Shown: piece after piece, positions 45,660 through 53,631 of the stretch
How the letters are laid out: each line of letters begins with the position of its first letter
Numbering within the stretch: position 1 is the first letter of the stretch
DNA from: Herbaspirillum seropedicae
GTDB lineage: Bacteria > Pseudomonadota > Gammaproteobacteria > Burkholderiales > Burkholderiaceae_D
DNA length: 64,000 nt
Direction: 5' to 3'
Assembly (NCBI RefSeq): GCF_001040945.1
Contig: NZ_CP011930.1
Location: 2,829,704 to 2,893,703 of the forward strand
Position numbers and translations under genes: made by a program
Notes under the pieces: generated by a model
Database searches by the model: none
The model's input: only the letters and a program-made list of their open reading frames with translations
Told to the model about the DNA's origin: nothing

Positions 45660-47531
45660 ATGACGGCCAGCCCTGCCCCCGCGTTTTCCCTCGATAACTT
45701 CGAGTACCTCTGCTACGCCCGCCAGCACGAAGCCGCTGCGCGGGAGCTGGTCAGGCTGCTGGCCCTGATCGACCGGCATTACGGCCAGCTGACCGGGCAA
45801 TTCCCGCTGTCGGTCTCGCCAGCCGTGCCGGCGGCGGCGCTCGAACAGCACATCCTGAGCCGCATCACGAGCGCCATCTCGGCCCTGTTCTCGGACCCCA
45901 GCTTCCACATCAGTCCGGATGGCTTCGGCCAGCTCATCCACTTCCAGCGCTGGCTGGCCGCGCTCTTCGCGGCCAGTCCCTTCATCCATGCCGACCACAT
46001 CCTGCGCGCACTCAATCCGGGCGGGCCGCAGGCGAAAACGGTGGAGGTCAAGCCGCTGGACCTGGTCAAGTTCTGCCTGCTCTACTCGCCCGAATCGGAA
46101 CTGCCGCTGGACGTGGAAATGCTATGGGCGCAGAACCCGCCGCTGGCGGCCGCCCTGTTCCTGGCGCTGATGTCGCCCCGCTTCCTGGGCACGCCCGCCG
46201 CCCATTCCAAGCGTGAAGCACTGCTGGGCTGGCTGCCGGATCGGCTGCAACAGCTCGATTCGCTGGCCGGCCTGCCGGTGGCCGTGCTGCACGACGTCTA
46301 CATGCATTGCAGCTACGCCGACCTGCCGCAACGCCACCGCATCAAGGGCGCGATCAACCAGCTGTTGCAGAAGACCCTGCGCAGTGAAGGCCTGGACGAC
46401 CTGGACCAGGATGGCGCCGCCCGCGTGGATGGCAAGCCCATCATGCTGGTGCTGGTGGAATGGTTTTCCGGCGGACATTCGATCTATCGCACCCACTCCA
46501 AGACGATGGAAGCGGCGCGGCGGCATTTCCATCTGGTGGGCCTGGGCTTCGAGGCCAATACCGATGCGCTGGGGCGCGCCGTCTTCGATGAATTCATCGA
46601 TCTGGGCAAGCCCTCCGACCTGATCGGCAGCATCCGGAGATTGCGCGAGATCGCCGGCCAGCGTCAGCCCCGGGTGTTCTACATGCCCAGCGTGGGGATG
46701 TTCCCGATCACCATGTTCGCCGCCAACCTGCGGCTGGCGCCGTTGCAAGTGGCCGGGCTCGGCCATCCGGCCACCACGCATTCCCCGCACATCGACTACA
46801 TCAGTGTGGAAGAAGACTTCGTCGGCGACCCCGCCTGCTTCAGCGAGCAGTTGCTGCGCCTGCCCGCCGACGGCCAGCCCTACCGGCCCTCGGCGATCCC
46901 GTTCGAGATCCCCATACGGGAGCGCAGCGACCGGCCAGAGGTGCAGGTGGCCATCGCCGCCACGACGATGAAGCTCAATCCGCGCTTCCTGATGGCTTGC
47001 CAGCAGATCGTGGCGCTGGCGGCCAATCCGCCCGCAGGCCAGCCGGGGCGGCAGCTGCGGCTGCACTTCCTGGTGGGACAGGCGCAGGGCCTGCTGTATC
47101 CGCAGCTGCGACGGCTGATCCTGCGCTATGTGCCCAGCGCGCAGGTCTATGCGCACCAGCCCTACCAGCAATACCTGTCGATCTTCAACCAATGCGACAT
47201 GTTCCTCTCGCCCCTGCCCTTCGGCAATACCAACGGCATCATCGACGCCTTCACGGTGGGCTTGCCGGGTGTCTGCAAGACCGGGCCGGAAGTCTTCGAG
47301 CACATCGACGAGGGCCTGTTCCGCCGCGTCGGGCTGCCCGACTGGACCATTGCCGCCACGCTGGACGACTACATCCAGGCCGCCGTGCGCATGGCCACCG
47401 ACTATCCGGCGCGTAGTGCGCTGTATGCGCACCTGGCCGACCCGCGCGCATTGCAGAGGCTCTTCGAGGGACGGCCGGAATCACTGGGCGATGCGCTGAT
47501 GGCGTTGTGCCGGCAAGACGCGCCGCAGTAG
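45660..47531 (+). CDS. HMW1C-like cytosolic N-glycosyltransferase (GT41)
   Basis: A 623-residue protein of the HMW1C/NGT family, which attaches glucose from UDP-glucose to Asn in N-X-S/T sequons of exported adhesins, in the cytosol. Signatures: an N-terminal helical part (SFHISPDGFGQLIHFQRWLAALFA), DVYMHCSYADLPQRH, GGHSIYRTHSKTMEAARRHF (His273), VFYMPSVGMFPITMFAANLRLAPLQ, GLGHPATTHSPHIDY, ATTMKLNPRFLMA (Lys438) and FPFGNTNGIIDAFTVGLPGVCKTG-type segments with Asp529 and EHIDEGLFRRVGLPDW. From memory the Actinobacillus enzyme has its key Lys, His and Asp in these same motifs. No HMW-like adhesin, TpsB partner or other sugar gene is near. GC and codon use match the neighbours, so transfer is not obvious. 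Confidence 0.93.
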   Translation: MTASPAPAFSLDNFEYLCYARQHEAAARELVRLLALIDRHYGQLTGQFPLSVSPAVPAAALEQHILSRITSAISALFSDPSFHISPDGFGQLIHFQRWLAALFAASPFIHADHILRALNPGGPQAKTVEVKPLDLVKFCLLYSPESELPLDVEMLWAQNPPLAAALFLALMSPRFLGTPAAHSKREALLGWLPDRLQQLDSLAGLPVAVLHDVYMHCSYADLPQRHRIKGAINQLLQKTLRSEGLDDLDQDGAARVDGKPIMLVLVEWFSGGHSIYRTHSKTMEAARRHFHLVGLGFEANTDALGRAVFDEFIDLGKPSDLIGSIRRLREIAGQRQPRVFYMPSVGMFPITMFAANLRLAPLQVAGLGHPATTHSPHIDYISVEEDFVGDPACFSEQLLRLPADGQPYRPSAIPFEIPIRERSDRPEVQVAIAATTMKLNPRFLMACQQIVALAANPPAGQPGRQLRLHFLVGQAQGLLYPQLRRLILRYVPSAQVYAHQPYQQYLSIFNQCDMFLSPLPFGNTNGIIDAFTVGLPGVCKTGPEVFEHIDEGLFRRVGLPDWTIAATLDDYIQAAVRMATDYPARSALYAHLADPRALQRLFEGRPESLGDALMALCRQDAPQ

Positions 47532-47535
47532 CGGC

Positions 47536-47919
47536 TCAGGCCGGCAGTCCGGGCGCGGCCTGTTGCGGCGGCAAGGCAGACAGCGCCGGCAGGCCCAGGG
47601 CCTGGCGGCGCTGCTGGCATACGGGATTGGGACGACCATCGGCCTCCCAGGGAGAGAATTCGCGACAGGTACTGGGCCGCCGCGGATAGATGCTGCAGCC
47701 CACGCCCGGCTGTCCCAGCTCACCTACCAGCGCAATGCAACGGCCATGGCCGTGTTCGGTGCCTTTCATGCAGGCCAGGCTGTCGTTGACCTTGCTGGTC
47801 AGTTCCACCGGCACCATGCCGCCGAGCCCATCGCTGAGCTCGCCGCAATAGAAGGACACGCGGAAATGCGCGCAGCAACCGCCGCAAGCGGTGCAGGGAT
47901 TGTCGGGGGAGTCGGCCAT
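47536..47919 (-). CDS. YkgJ-family cysteine-cluster protein
   Basis: About 127 residues with the family's Cys pattern: CTACGGCCAHFRVSFY near the N-terminus and CSIYPRRPSTCREFSPW near the C-terminus, with further Cys in LACMKG and RCIALV. In YkgJ-type proteins these cysteines are thought to hold a zinc or iron-sulphur site; the function is unknown, and some relatives act in oxidoreductase maturation. The start is uncertain: an ATG at 47976 would add 19 residues (ENQALHWIIDEDRL). It converges with the glycosyltransferase with a four-base gap and shares no operon with it. Confidence 0.85.
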   Translation of the reverse strand: MADSPDNPCTACGGCCAHFRVSFYCGELSDGLGGMVPVELTSKVNDSLACMKGTEHGHGRCIALVGELGQPGVGCSIYPRRPSTCREFSPWEADGRPNPVCQQRRQALGLPALSALPPQQAAPGLPA

Positions 47920-48051
47920 GTCGGTGAAGAGGCGGTCTTCATCGATGATCCAGTGGAGGGCCTGATTCTCACGCATAAGAACGGTACGTCAGACAAAGAT
48001 GCCATGATACGACAGCTGCGGCCTGCACCGCAGGCTGTCGCAGATCTGCGT

Positions 48052-49077
48052 TCAGCTCCCCTTGCGCTCCTTGAACGCCGGCACGAACATCTCGTGCCAC
48101 ACCGCCGGCTTGGTCTTGATGGTGCCGGCTTTGCTCATGAAGACCACGTATTGCATGATGTCCACCGGTGTCGAGGTGAACTCGGTACCAGGGTCAGCCA
48201 GCATCTGTTCCACTTCCTCCTGCGGCAGCTTCAGCTTGGACACGCGCAGGAAGATCTCGGCCGCACCCTTGCGGTTCTTGGCGATGTAGGCGTTGGCCTC
48301 TTCCTGCGCGGCCATGAAGGCCTGGGTCAGCTTGGGGTTCTTGTCGGTAAAGGACTTCAGCGCAAAGACCACGTCGATGGTGATATGGCCCAGCACGTCG
48401 GTGGAATTCAACACGCGGGTAATGCCGGGAGCCTTGGCTTCCTGGTAGGAGAACGGCGGCGAGGTGAAGTGCGCGGTGATCTCGGTCTTGCCCGAGACCA
48501 GCGAGGCCATCGCTTCCGGGTGCGACAGGCTCACCGTCAGCGGGTCCAGCTTGGCATAGTTCTCGATGCCGAAGGTCTTGGCGGCCGCCATCTGCAACAG
48601 CACCGCCGACAGCGAGGTCTTGATGCCGGGGATGGCGATCTTGTCCTTGGGCGTGAAGTCCTTCAGCGACTTGACGTTGGGGTTGTTGGTGTTGAGCCAG
48701 AGCGGCGAGGTCGACAGCGCGCCCAGGCCCACCACTTCCGAGCGCGGGATGCCGTGCGCCTTGGACCACAGCGTCACGAAGCCAGGTGCACCGGTGCCGG
48801 CAATGTCGAGGTTGCCGGCCAGCATGGCGTCATTGATGACGTTGCCGCCATCGAGCAGCACCCACTTGGTCTTGACCTCACCCAGACCCATGGCCTTGGC
48901 GTGCTTTTCCACCAGATTCTGGTCGCGGATCACCATCAGCGGCAGGTACAGCAGGCCATAGCCGTGTGAGATGCGCACTTCCTGGGCTTCGGCATGGGCC
49001 GTGCCGGATACGCCGGACAGCGCCAGGGCGCTGGCGATCATGAGGCTGGTGAAAGTGCGTCGGGTGTATCGTTGCAT
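48052..49077 (-). CDS. ABC transporter substrate-binding protein, SsuA/TauA-like
   Basis: Periplasmic solute-binding protein of 341 residues in the SsuA/TauA/NMT1 family (sulfonates, nitrate, thiamine-pyrimidine and similar). The signal sequence contains TRRTFTS and is Tat-compatible, followed by ASALALSGVSGTAHA with a likely cut after AHA. The mature part shows SHGYGLLYLPLMVIRDQNLVEKHAK, GGNVINDAMLAGNLDIAGTGA, NPNVKSLKDFTPKDKIAIPG and HFTSPPFSYQEA. Unlike many family members it has no C-terminal extension. It follows permease and ATPase genes in the same direction, but the 97-base gap before it holds a 24-base palindrome, so it may also be controlled separately. Substrate unknown. Confidence 0.88.
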   Translation of the reverse strand: MQRYTRRTFTSLMIASALALSGVSGTAHAEAQEVRISHGYGLLYLPLMVIRDQNLVEKHAKAMGLGEVKTKWVLLDGGNVINDAMLAGNLDIAGTGAPGFVTLWSKAHGIPRSEVVGLGALSTSPLWLNTNNPNVKSLKDFTPKDKIAIPGIKTSLSAVLLQMAAAKTFGIENYAKLDPLTVSLSHPEAMASLVSGKTEITAHFTSPPFSYQEAKAPGITRVLNSTDVLGHITIDVVFALKSFTDKNPKLTQAFMAAQEEANAYIAKNRKGAAEIFLRVSKLKLPQEEVEQMLADPGTEFTSTPVDIMQYVVFMSKAGTIKTKPAVWHEMFVPAFKERKGS

Positions 49078-49106
49078 GCTTGTCTCCTGAAGGTCGTCAG
49101 TTTATC

Positions 49107-49149
49107 GGTCTTGTAGGGATGATGCGGGTCTTGTATGCATACAAGACCC
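49107..49149. promoter_or_regulatory. 24-base perfect palindrome with direct repeat upstream of the binding-protein gene
   Basis: Arms GGGTCTTGTATG and CATACAAGACCC meet without a spacer (49126-49149). GGTCTTGTA is repeated at 49107-49115, 20 bases before its copy in the palindrome. The TTGTATGCATACAA core is of the kind bound by GntR-family regulators. It lies in the 97-base gap between permease and binding-protein genes, 50-72 bases before the latter. Confidence 0.65.
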
Positions 49150-49174
49150 TATGGCTTGATGAATGGCTACATGC

Positions 49175-50044
49175 TTAGTGCTGCATGCCCCAACGGCGGA
49201 TGGTGCGCTTCTCGATCTGGGCGAAGATCAGGTTCTCGACCACCAGGCCGATGATGATCACGAAGAACAGGCCCGAGAACACATTGGCTGTTTCCAGCTG
49301 GTTGCGGTTTTCGAAGATGTACCAGCCCAGCCCGCCCGCACCGGAGGACACGCCAAAGACCAGCTCGGCCGCGATCAGCGTACGCCAGGCAAAGGCCCAG
49401 CCGACCTTCAGACCCGTGAGGATGCTGGGGAAGGCCGCCGGAATGAGGATGGATTTGACCAGCGAGAAGCGACGCAGTCCATAGTTCTGGCCCACCATGC
49501 GCAGCGTGTTGGAAACAGCGCGGAAGCCGCCATGGGTATTCAAGGCTACCGCCCACAGCACCGAATGCACCAGCACGAAGATGATGCTGCCGGTGCCCAG
49601 GCCGAACCAGATCAGCGCCAGCGGCAACAGCGCAATGGCCGGCAGCGGGTTGAACATGGAGGTCAGGGTTTCCAGCAGGTCATTGCCGATGCGCGAGCTG
49701 ATGGCTACCGTGGTCAGCAGCCCGGCCAGCAGGATGCCCAGGCCATAGCCGACCAGCAGCGTCTGCATCGATACCGCCGCGCGCTGCAGCAGCACGCCGC
49801 TGCCGATGCCGGAGAGGAAGGCTTGCACCGTCTCGCTGAAGCTGGGGAAGAGCAAGGCATTGTCCAGCCAGCGGCCATAGACTTCCCAGATCGCCGCCAG
49901 CACCAGCAGGATCACGGTCTTGCGCAGCCAGCCCATGCGGTAGAGCGACTCGAAGGCCGACAGCGGGCGCTGGACTTCAGCGGTGGCGTGGGGGTTGGGG
50001 TCCACCAGGATTTCCGGGCGGACGAAGGGCAGATTGGTGTGCAT
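49175..50044 (-). CDS. ABC transporter permease, SsuC/TauC-like
   Basis: Inner-membrane permease of 289 residues with about six helices of the BPD_transp_1 type. It includes the EAA loop region ETLTSMFNPLPAIALLPLALIWFGLG, and GFRAVSNTLRMVGQNYGLRRFSLVKSILIPAAFPSILTGLKVG with the conserved Gly of the cytosolic ATPase-contacting loop. The polar first 45 residues precede helix one. Belongs with the ATPase upstream (20-base gap) and the binding protein downstream. Confidence 0.93.
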   Translation of the reverse strand: MHTNLPFVRPEILVDPNPHATAEVQRPLSAFESLYRMGWLRKTVILLVLAAIWEVYGRWLDNALLFPSFSETVQAFLSGIGSGVLLQRAAVSMQTLLVGYGLGILLAGLLTTVAISSRIGNDLLETLTSMFNPLPAIALLPLALIWFGLGTGSIIFVLVHSVLWAVALNTHGGFRAVSNTLRMVGQNYGLRRFSLVKSILIPAAFPSILTGLKVGWAFAWRTLIAAELVFGVSSGAGGLGWYIFENRNQLETANVFSGLFFVIIIGLVVENLIFAQIEKRTIRRWGMQH

Positions 50045-50064
50045 GATGAGGTCTCCGGCGCGGC

Positions 50065-50856
50065 TCAGTGATGGGCGAACAGCATGTCGTTGATGCGGGT
50101 TTCCAGCTCGGCCTGGGCAGCCGTGCCAAGCTGGGACGGATCGATGCTGTTGAGTTCGGCGCGGACCTGGCCGGGATGGGGTGTCAGCAGCAGGATGCGG
50201 GTGCCCACGCGGATCGCTTCTTCAATCGAGTGGGTCACGAAGAGGACGGTGAACTGGGTGTCGTCCCACAGGCGCAGCAGCTCGTCTTGCATCTTGCGGC
50301 GGGTCAGGGCGTCGAGGGCGGCAAAGGGTTCGTCCATGAGCAGCACATCCGGCTCCATGGCCATGCCGCGGGCGATGGAGACGCGCTGCTTCATGCCGCC
50401 GGAGAGCATGTGCGGATAGCTGTCGATGAACTTGGCCAGGCCGACCTTGCTGATGTAGTACTCGGCACGCTCGGCGGCGGCACGGCCTTGCAGGCGGCCG
50501 CTGGCGTGCAGCGCGAATTCGACGTTCTGGCGCACGGTCTTCCAGGGCAGCAGTTGGTCGAATTCCTGGAACACCATCATGCGGTCCGGACCGGGCTCGT
50601 GCACTTCCCTGCCCTTGAGGCGGATCGCACCGGAGGTCGGCTGCAGATAGCCGCCGATGGCCTTCAGCAAGGTGGATTTGCCGCAGCCCGAGGGGCCCAG
50701 CAGGATGTAGCGGTCGCCCGGATGGACGTTGAAGCTCACGCTCTGCGTGGCGGTGACCAGTGAATCGGTGGTCTTGTATTGCAGGGTGACACGGTCGATT
50801 TCCAGCAGCGGGCGCGATGGATCGATGCTCGACGCACCTTGGGCATGGTCGCTCAT
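50065..50856 (-). CDS. ABC transporter ATP-binding protein, SsuB/TauB-like
   Basis: ATPase subunit (263 aa) that powers import with the neighbouring permease and binding protein. Walker A LLGPSGCGKSTLL, Q-loop MVFQEFDQLLPWKTV, signature LSGGMKQRVSIARGMA, Walker B DVLLMDEPFAALD, D-loop and switch VTHSIEEA are all present. The start at 50856 is supported by GGAG seven bases upstream; the slightly longer frame would begin with TTG. First gene of the ABC operon, divergent from a response regulator. Substrate class (sulfonate, nitrate, aromatic) cannot be fixed from the ATPase. Confidence 0.94.
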   Translation of the reverse strand: MSDHAQGASSIDPSRPLLEIDRVTLQYKTTDSLVTATQSVSFNVHPGDRYILLGPSGCGKSTLLKAIGGYLQPTSGAIRLKGREVHEPGPDRMMVFQEFDQLLPWKTVRQNVEFALHASGRLQGRAAAERAEYYISKVGLAKFIDSYPHMLSGGMKQRVSIARGMAMEPDVLLMDEPFAALDALTRRKMQDELLRLWDDTQFTVLFVTHSIEEAIRVGTRILLLTPHPGQVRAELNSIDPSQLGTAAQAELETRINDMLFAHH

Positions 50857-50923
50857 GCAAGTCTCCAAATGATTTATAGGATTTATGTTGGAGAGGATGC
50901 TAGGCCGCGAAGCTGTAACGAAT

Positions 50924-50956
50924 CTGACTAAACACTGACGCTTGTTTTTCCCTGAC
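50924..50956. promoter_or_regulatory. Repeated CTGAC motifs upstream of the response regulator
   Basis: CTGAC at 50924, 50934 and 50952 on the plus strand (10 and 18 bases apart) in the 173-base gap between the ABC operon and the response regulator gene. Ten-base-phased direct repeats are the pattern bound by OmpR-family regulators, so the adjacent regulator may act here. A -10-like TACAAT follows near 50978. Confidence 0.4.
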
Positions 50957-51029
50957 GGTTAGGGCATACAATGGCGCCTGCCCAAGCAGCGCCCACAGCT
51001 GCGGCATCGCAACAACAACGGAGATCCCC

Positions 51030-51749
51030 ATGCGCATCCTGCTGGTCGAAGACACTGCCGACGTGGCCGAGGCCATCGTCACCCACCTCAACCGCATCGG
51101 CCATACCGTGGAATGGGAAAGCAATGGGGCACACGCCAGCCGCCGCCTCTCTGAATCCTATGACCTGCTGATCCTGGACGTGATGCTGCCGCAGCAGGAC
51201 GGTTTCAGCCTGCTGCAGCAACTGCGTACGCGCGGACACCATACGCCGGTGCTGATGCTGACCGCCTGCGCCGAAGTCGAGGAGCGGGTCCGCGCCCTGG
51301 ACCTGGGCGCGGACGATTACCTGGTCAAGCCCTTCGATTTCCGCGAACTCGACGCCCGCATCCGCGTACTGCTGCGCCGCAGCGGCGGCGAATCGACCAA
51401 CCTGCTGCACTGCGCCAACCTGTCGATCGACCGCAAGAGCCGCAGCGCCACCCTGGACGGCCAGCCCATCGAGCTGACCCGGCGCGAGGTGACGCTGCTG
51501 GAAATCATCGCCGCCCGTCCCGGCCGCATCTTCAACAAGGATGAATTGATGGACCGGCTCTTCACGGTCGATGACAACCCCAGCGCCAACAGCGTGGAGC
51601 AATACGTGGCGCGCCTGCGCAAGAAGCTGGCGGCGGCCGCCTTTGAAATCCGCACCCTGCGCGGACTGGGCTACCAGCTGGTGCTGCATGCCCCGGCCGA
51701 GCCCGGGGCCGGTGCAGGCACTGCCGCCCACACCAGCCCGCTGCACTGA
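51030..51749 (+). CDS. OmpR-family response regulator (TctD/QseB-like)
   Basis: A 239-residue DNA-binding response regulator. Receiver domain (1-120) with acidic pocket VEDTADV, phosphoacceptor Asp50 in LILDVMLPQQDG, VLMLTACAEVEE and Lys in YLVKPFDFREL; winged-helix domain (125-225) with IELTRREVTLLEIIAARPGR, NSVEQYVARLRKKL and TLRGLGYQLV. Of the TctD/QseB/PmrA subgroup. A disordered Ala/Gly/Pro tail follows residue 225. The sensor kinase begins one base before its stop. It is divergent from the ABC transporter, so control of that operon is the natural guess. Confidence 0.93.
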   Translation: MRILLVEDTADVAEAIVTHLNRIGHTVEWESNGAHASRRLSESYDLLILDVMLPQQDGFSLLQQLRTRGHHTPVLMLTACAEVEERVRALDLGADDYLVKPFDFRELDARIRVLLRRSGGESTNLLHCANLSIDRKSRSATLDGQPIELTRREVTLLEIIAARPGRIFNKDELMDRLFTVDDNPSANSVEQYVARLRKKLAAAAFEIRTLRGLGYQLVLHAPAEPGAGAGTAAHTSPLH

Positions 51750-53155
51750 TGCAGGGCCGTACGCAACACGTCATCGCCGGGCGTTCGCTCTACACCCGCC
51801 TGGTCATCCGGGTGGGCGCGGTGCTGCTGGTGAGCGCGGCGGCGCTGCTGATCGCCATCTGGATTTCCACCCAGTTCGCCGCACGCGAAGCCTATGACCG
51901 CATCCTGGCCGGCAGCGCCTTGCAGATCGCGGAAAACACCTGGTACGACCATGGCGAGGTCAATGTCGATGTGCCCCTGGCGGCGCTGTCCATGCTGGGC
52001 ACCGGCGACCATGCCATCTATGCGGTGTTCGATCCGCGTGGCCGGGTCATCGCCGGCGACGCCGAATTCCGCCCCGAGATTCCCTGGCAGGAGCTGGAAC
52101 AGGGACCGCTGCTGCGCGACGGCCAATACCTGGGCACGCCGGTGCGCATGGCCATCATCGGCCGCCGCATGCCGGTCGAGGGTCCTCATCCCTGGGCCGT
52201 GATCGTGCTGGCGCAGACCAATAACGCCCGCATGTCTTTCGCCCAGAGCCTGGGCAGCCGGGCGCTGGTGGTGATCGTGGCCATGAGCGTGCTCACGCTG
52301 GTGGCGGCGATGTTTACGCTCTACCAGGCGCTGGCCCCGTTAAAACGTATCGAAGCGGCCATCCGCGAACGCGATCTCAACGACCTCTCGCCGCTGGTGC
52401 TGACCGTGCCGGCGGAAACGCATGCACTGGTCTCGGCCATCAATGCCTTCATGCAGCGGCTGGCGGTGCATCGCTCGACCATGCGCCGTGTCATCGGCGA
52501 CGCCGCCCATCAATTGCGCACGCCCGTGACCGCGCTGGTGGCCCAGATGGAATTGCTGGCCACGGAAGACAACGAGGAAAAGCGCCAGCGCCACCTCACG
52601 CTCTTGCGTGAGCGCACCCGCAACCTGGGCGCGCTGGTGAACCAGTTGATCAACCACGCCATGGTCCAGCATCGCAATGACAGCAGCCTGCAGGCGCGTA
52701 TCGACCTGGGCGAACTGGTGCGTTCGCAGATGACGGAAGTGCTCTCCAACCGCAGCCGCACGCCCCACGATCTGTCACTGGACGTGCCGCCGCTGCCCTG
52801 CCTGATCCGGGGTGACGCCATCAGTCTGGGCGAGGCGATCAAGAACATCCTCGACAACGCCCTGCAATATGGCGCGCCCGGCCTGTTGCAGGTCAGGCTG
52901 GAAAGCGACGGCCAGCGCCACTGGTTGCGCTTCATCGACGATGGTCCGGGCATTCCGGCGGCCGACTGGGAACGCCTGCGCAAGCCCTTCTCGCCACGCG
53001 GCGAGCAGCGCATGGGGGCGAGCCTGGGGCTGTCCATCGTCGAAGAAGTCATGCGCGCCCACGGCGGCGAACTGCGCTTTGCCTACCTGCCGGTAGGCCA
53101 CTTCGCGGTAGTGCTGGATTTCCCGGCCTGGCAAGCGCCGGCCGAGGTGGTCTGA
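51749..53155 (+). CDS. Sensor histidine kinase (TctE-like)
   Basis: A 468-residue membrane kinase partner of the upstream regulator (one-base overlap). Two membrane helices (about 19-41 and 171-192) frame a roughly 130-residue periplasmic domain of the 2CSK_N kind (AENTWYDHGEVNVDVPLAAL, YAVFDPRGRVIAGD). A HAMP-like linker (ALAPLKRIEAAIRERDLNDLSPL) leads to the H-box GDAAHQLRTPVTALVAQ (His254), N-box IKNILDNALQYG, DDGPGIP and ASLGLSIVEEVMRAHGG. Domain form matches TctE-type kinases, which sense di/tricarboxylates; here the neighbouring ABC operon suggests a different solute. Confidence 0.93.
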   Translation: MQGRTQHVIAGRSLYTRLVIRVGAVLLVSAAALLIAIWISTQFAAREAYDRILAGSALQIAENTWYDHGEVNVDVPLAALSMLGTGDHAIYAVFDPRGRVIAGDAEFRPEIPWQELEQGPLLRDGQYLGTPVRMAIIGRRMPVEGPHPWAVIVLAQTNNARMSFAQSLGSRALVVIVAMSVLTLVAAMFTLYQALAPLKRIEAAIRERDLNDLSPLVLTVPAETHALVSAINAFMQRLAVHRSTMRRVIGDAAHQLRTPVTALVAQMELLATEDNEEKRQRHLTLLRERTRNLGALVNQLINHAMVQHRNDSSLQARIDLGELVRSQMTEVLSNRSRTPHDLSLDVPPLPCLIRGDAISLGEAIKNILDNALQYGAPGLLQVRLESDGQRHWLRFIDDGPGIPAADWERLRKPFSPRGEQRMGASLGLSIVEEVMRAHGGELRFAYLPVGHFAVVLDFPAWQAPAEVV

Positions 53156-53162
53156 AGCAGGA

Positions 53163-53600
53163 CTACTTCCATTCCAGGATGGCGCTGCGGCGATCCAGCC
53201 AATGCACCTTGATACCGCCCGGCGCGACCTTGCGCCCGGCGCAGGCGCTGGCGGCCAGGGCAAAGGGGGCGTCGTAGTAGCGTCCGCTGGCCGAAGAGCG
53301 CAGCGGCGTCTGCGGCGCATTGCGGGCGATCCAGTCCGCCGCATTGGTGCGCAGGAAGATCATGCAGGCGCCGCCGCTGGTCTCGGCCACCTGGCAGGTG
53401 CAGCTGTTGCCGCTGGTGGTGATGGGTTCGCTGGGCGCTGCATCGCGGTTGAAGGTGTCCGGCACCGGAACGGGCACCGGTACCGGCACGGCCTGCTGAT
53501 GCGTACCGTAATGGCCGCCGAGGTCGCGCGTGGTGACCTGGGCGGCGGCCGGCAGCGCGAGCGCACACAGGAGGATGGCAAACAGGCGGGACGATGTCAT
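53163..53600 (-). CDS. Secreted hypothetical protein with VP repeats
   Basis: Exported protein of 145 residues, family unknown. Signal peptide MTSSRLFAILLCALALPAAA (likely cut after AAA). The mature N-terminal part has a PVPVPVPVPD tract (about 40-49) encoded by a GGCACC-type tandem, which looks like a rigid spacer. The rest contains four Cys (GNSCTCQVAETSGGACMIF, SACAGRK) that may form disulfides. I start at the ATG at 53600, which has GGAG six bases upstream; an in-frame extension would overlap the methyltransferase gene and lacks signal character. It converges on the sensor kinase with a seven-base gap. Confidence 0.72.
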   Translation of the reverse strand: MTSSRLFAILLCALALPAAAQVTTRDLGGHYGTHQQAVPVPVPVPVPDTFNRDAAPSEPITTSGNSCTCQVAETSGGACMIFLRTNAADWIARNAPQTPLRSSASGRYYDAPFALAASACAGRKVAPGGIKVHWLDRRSAILEWK

Positions 53601-53631
53601 GAGCGGCTCCGGGACGGACGGGGATCTCTGG

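Noticed and set aside
45660..47531. NGT gene as recently acquired foreign DNA
   Set aside because: Base composition and codon use look like neighbouring genes and no mobile element or tRNA flanks it.
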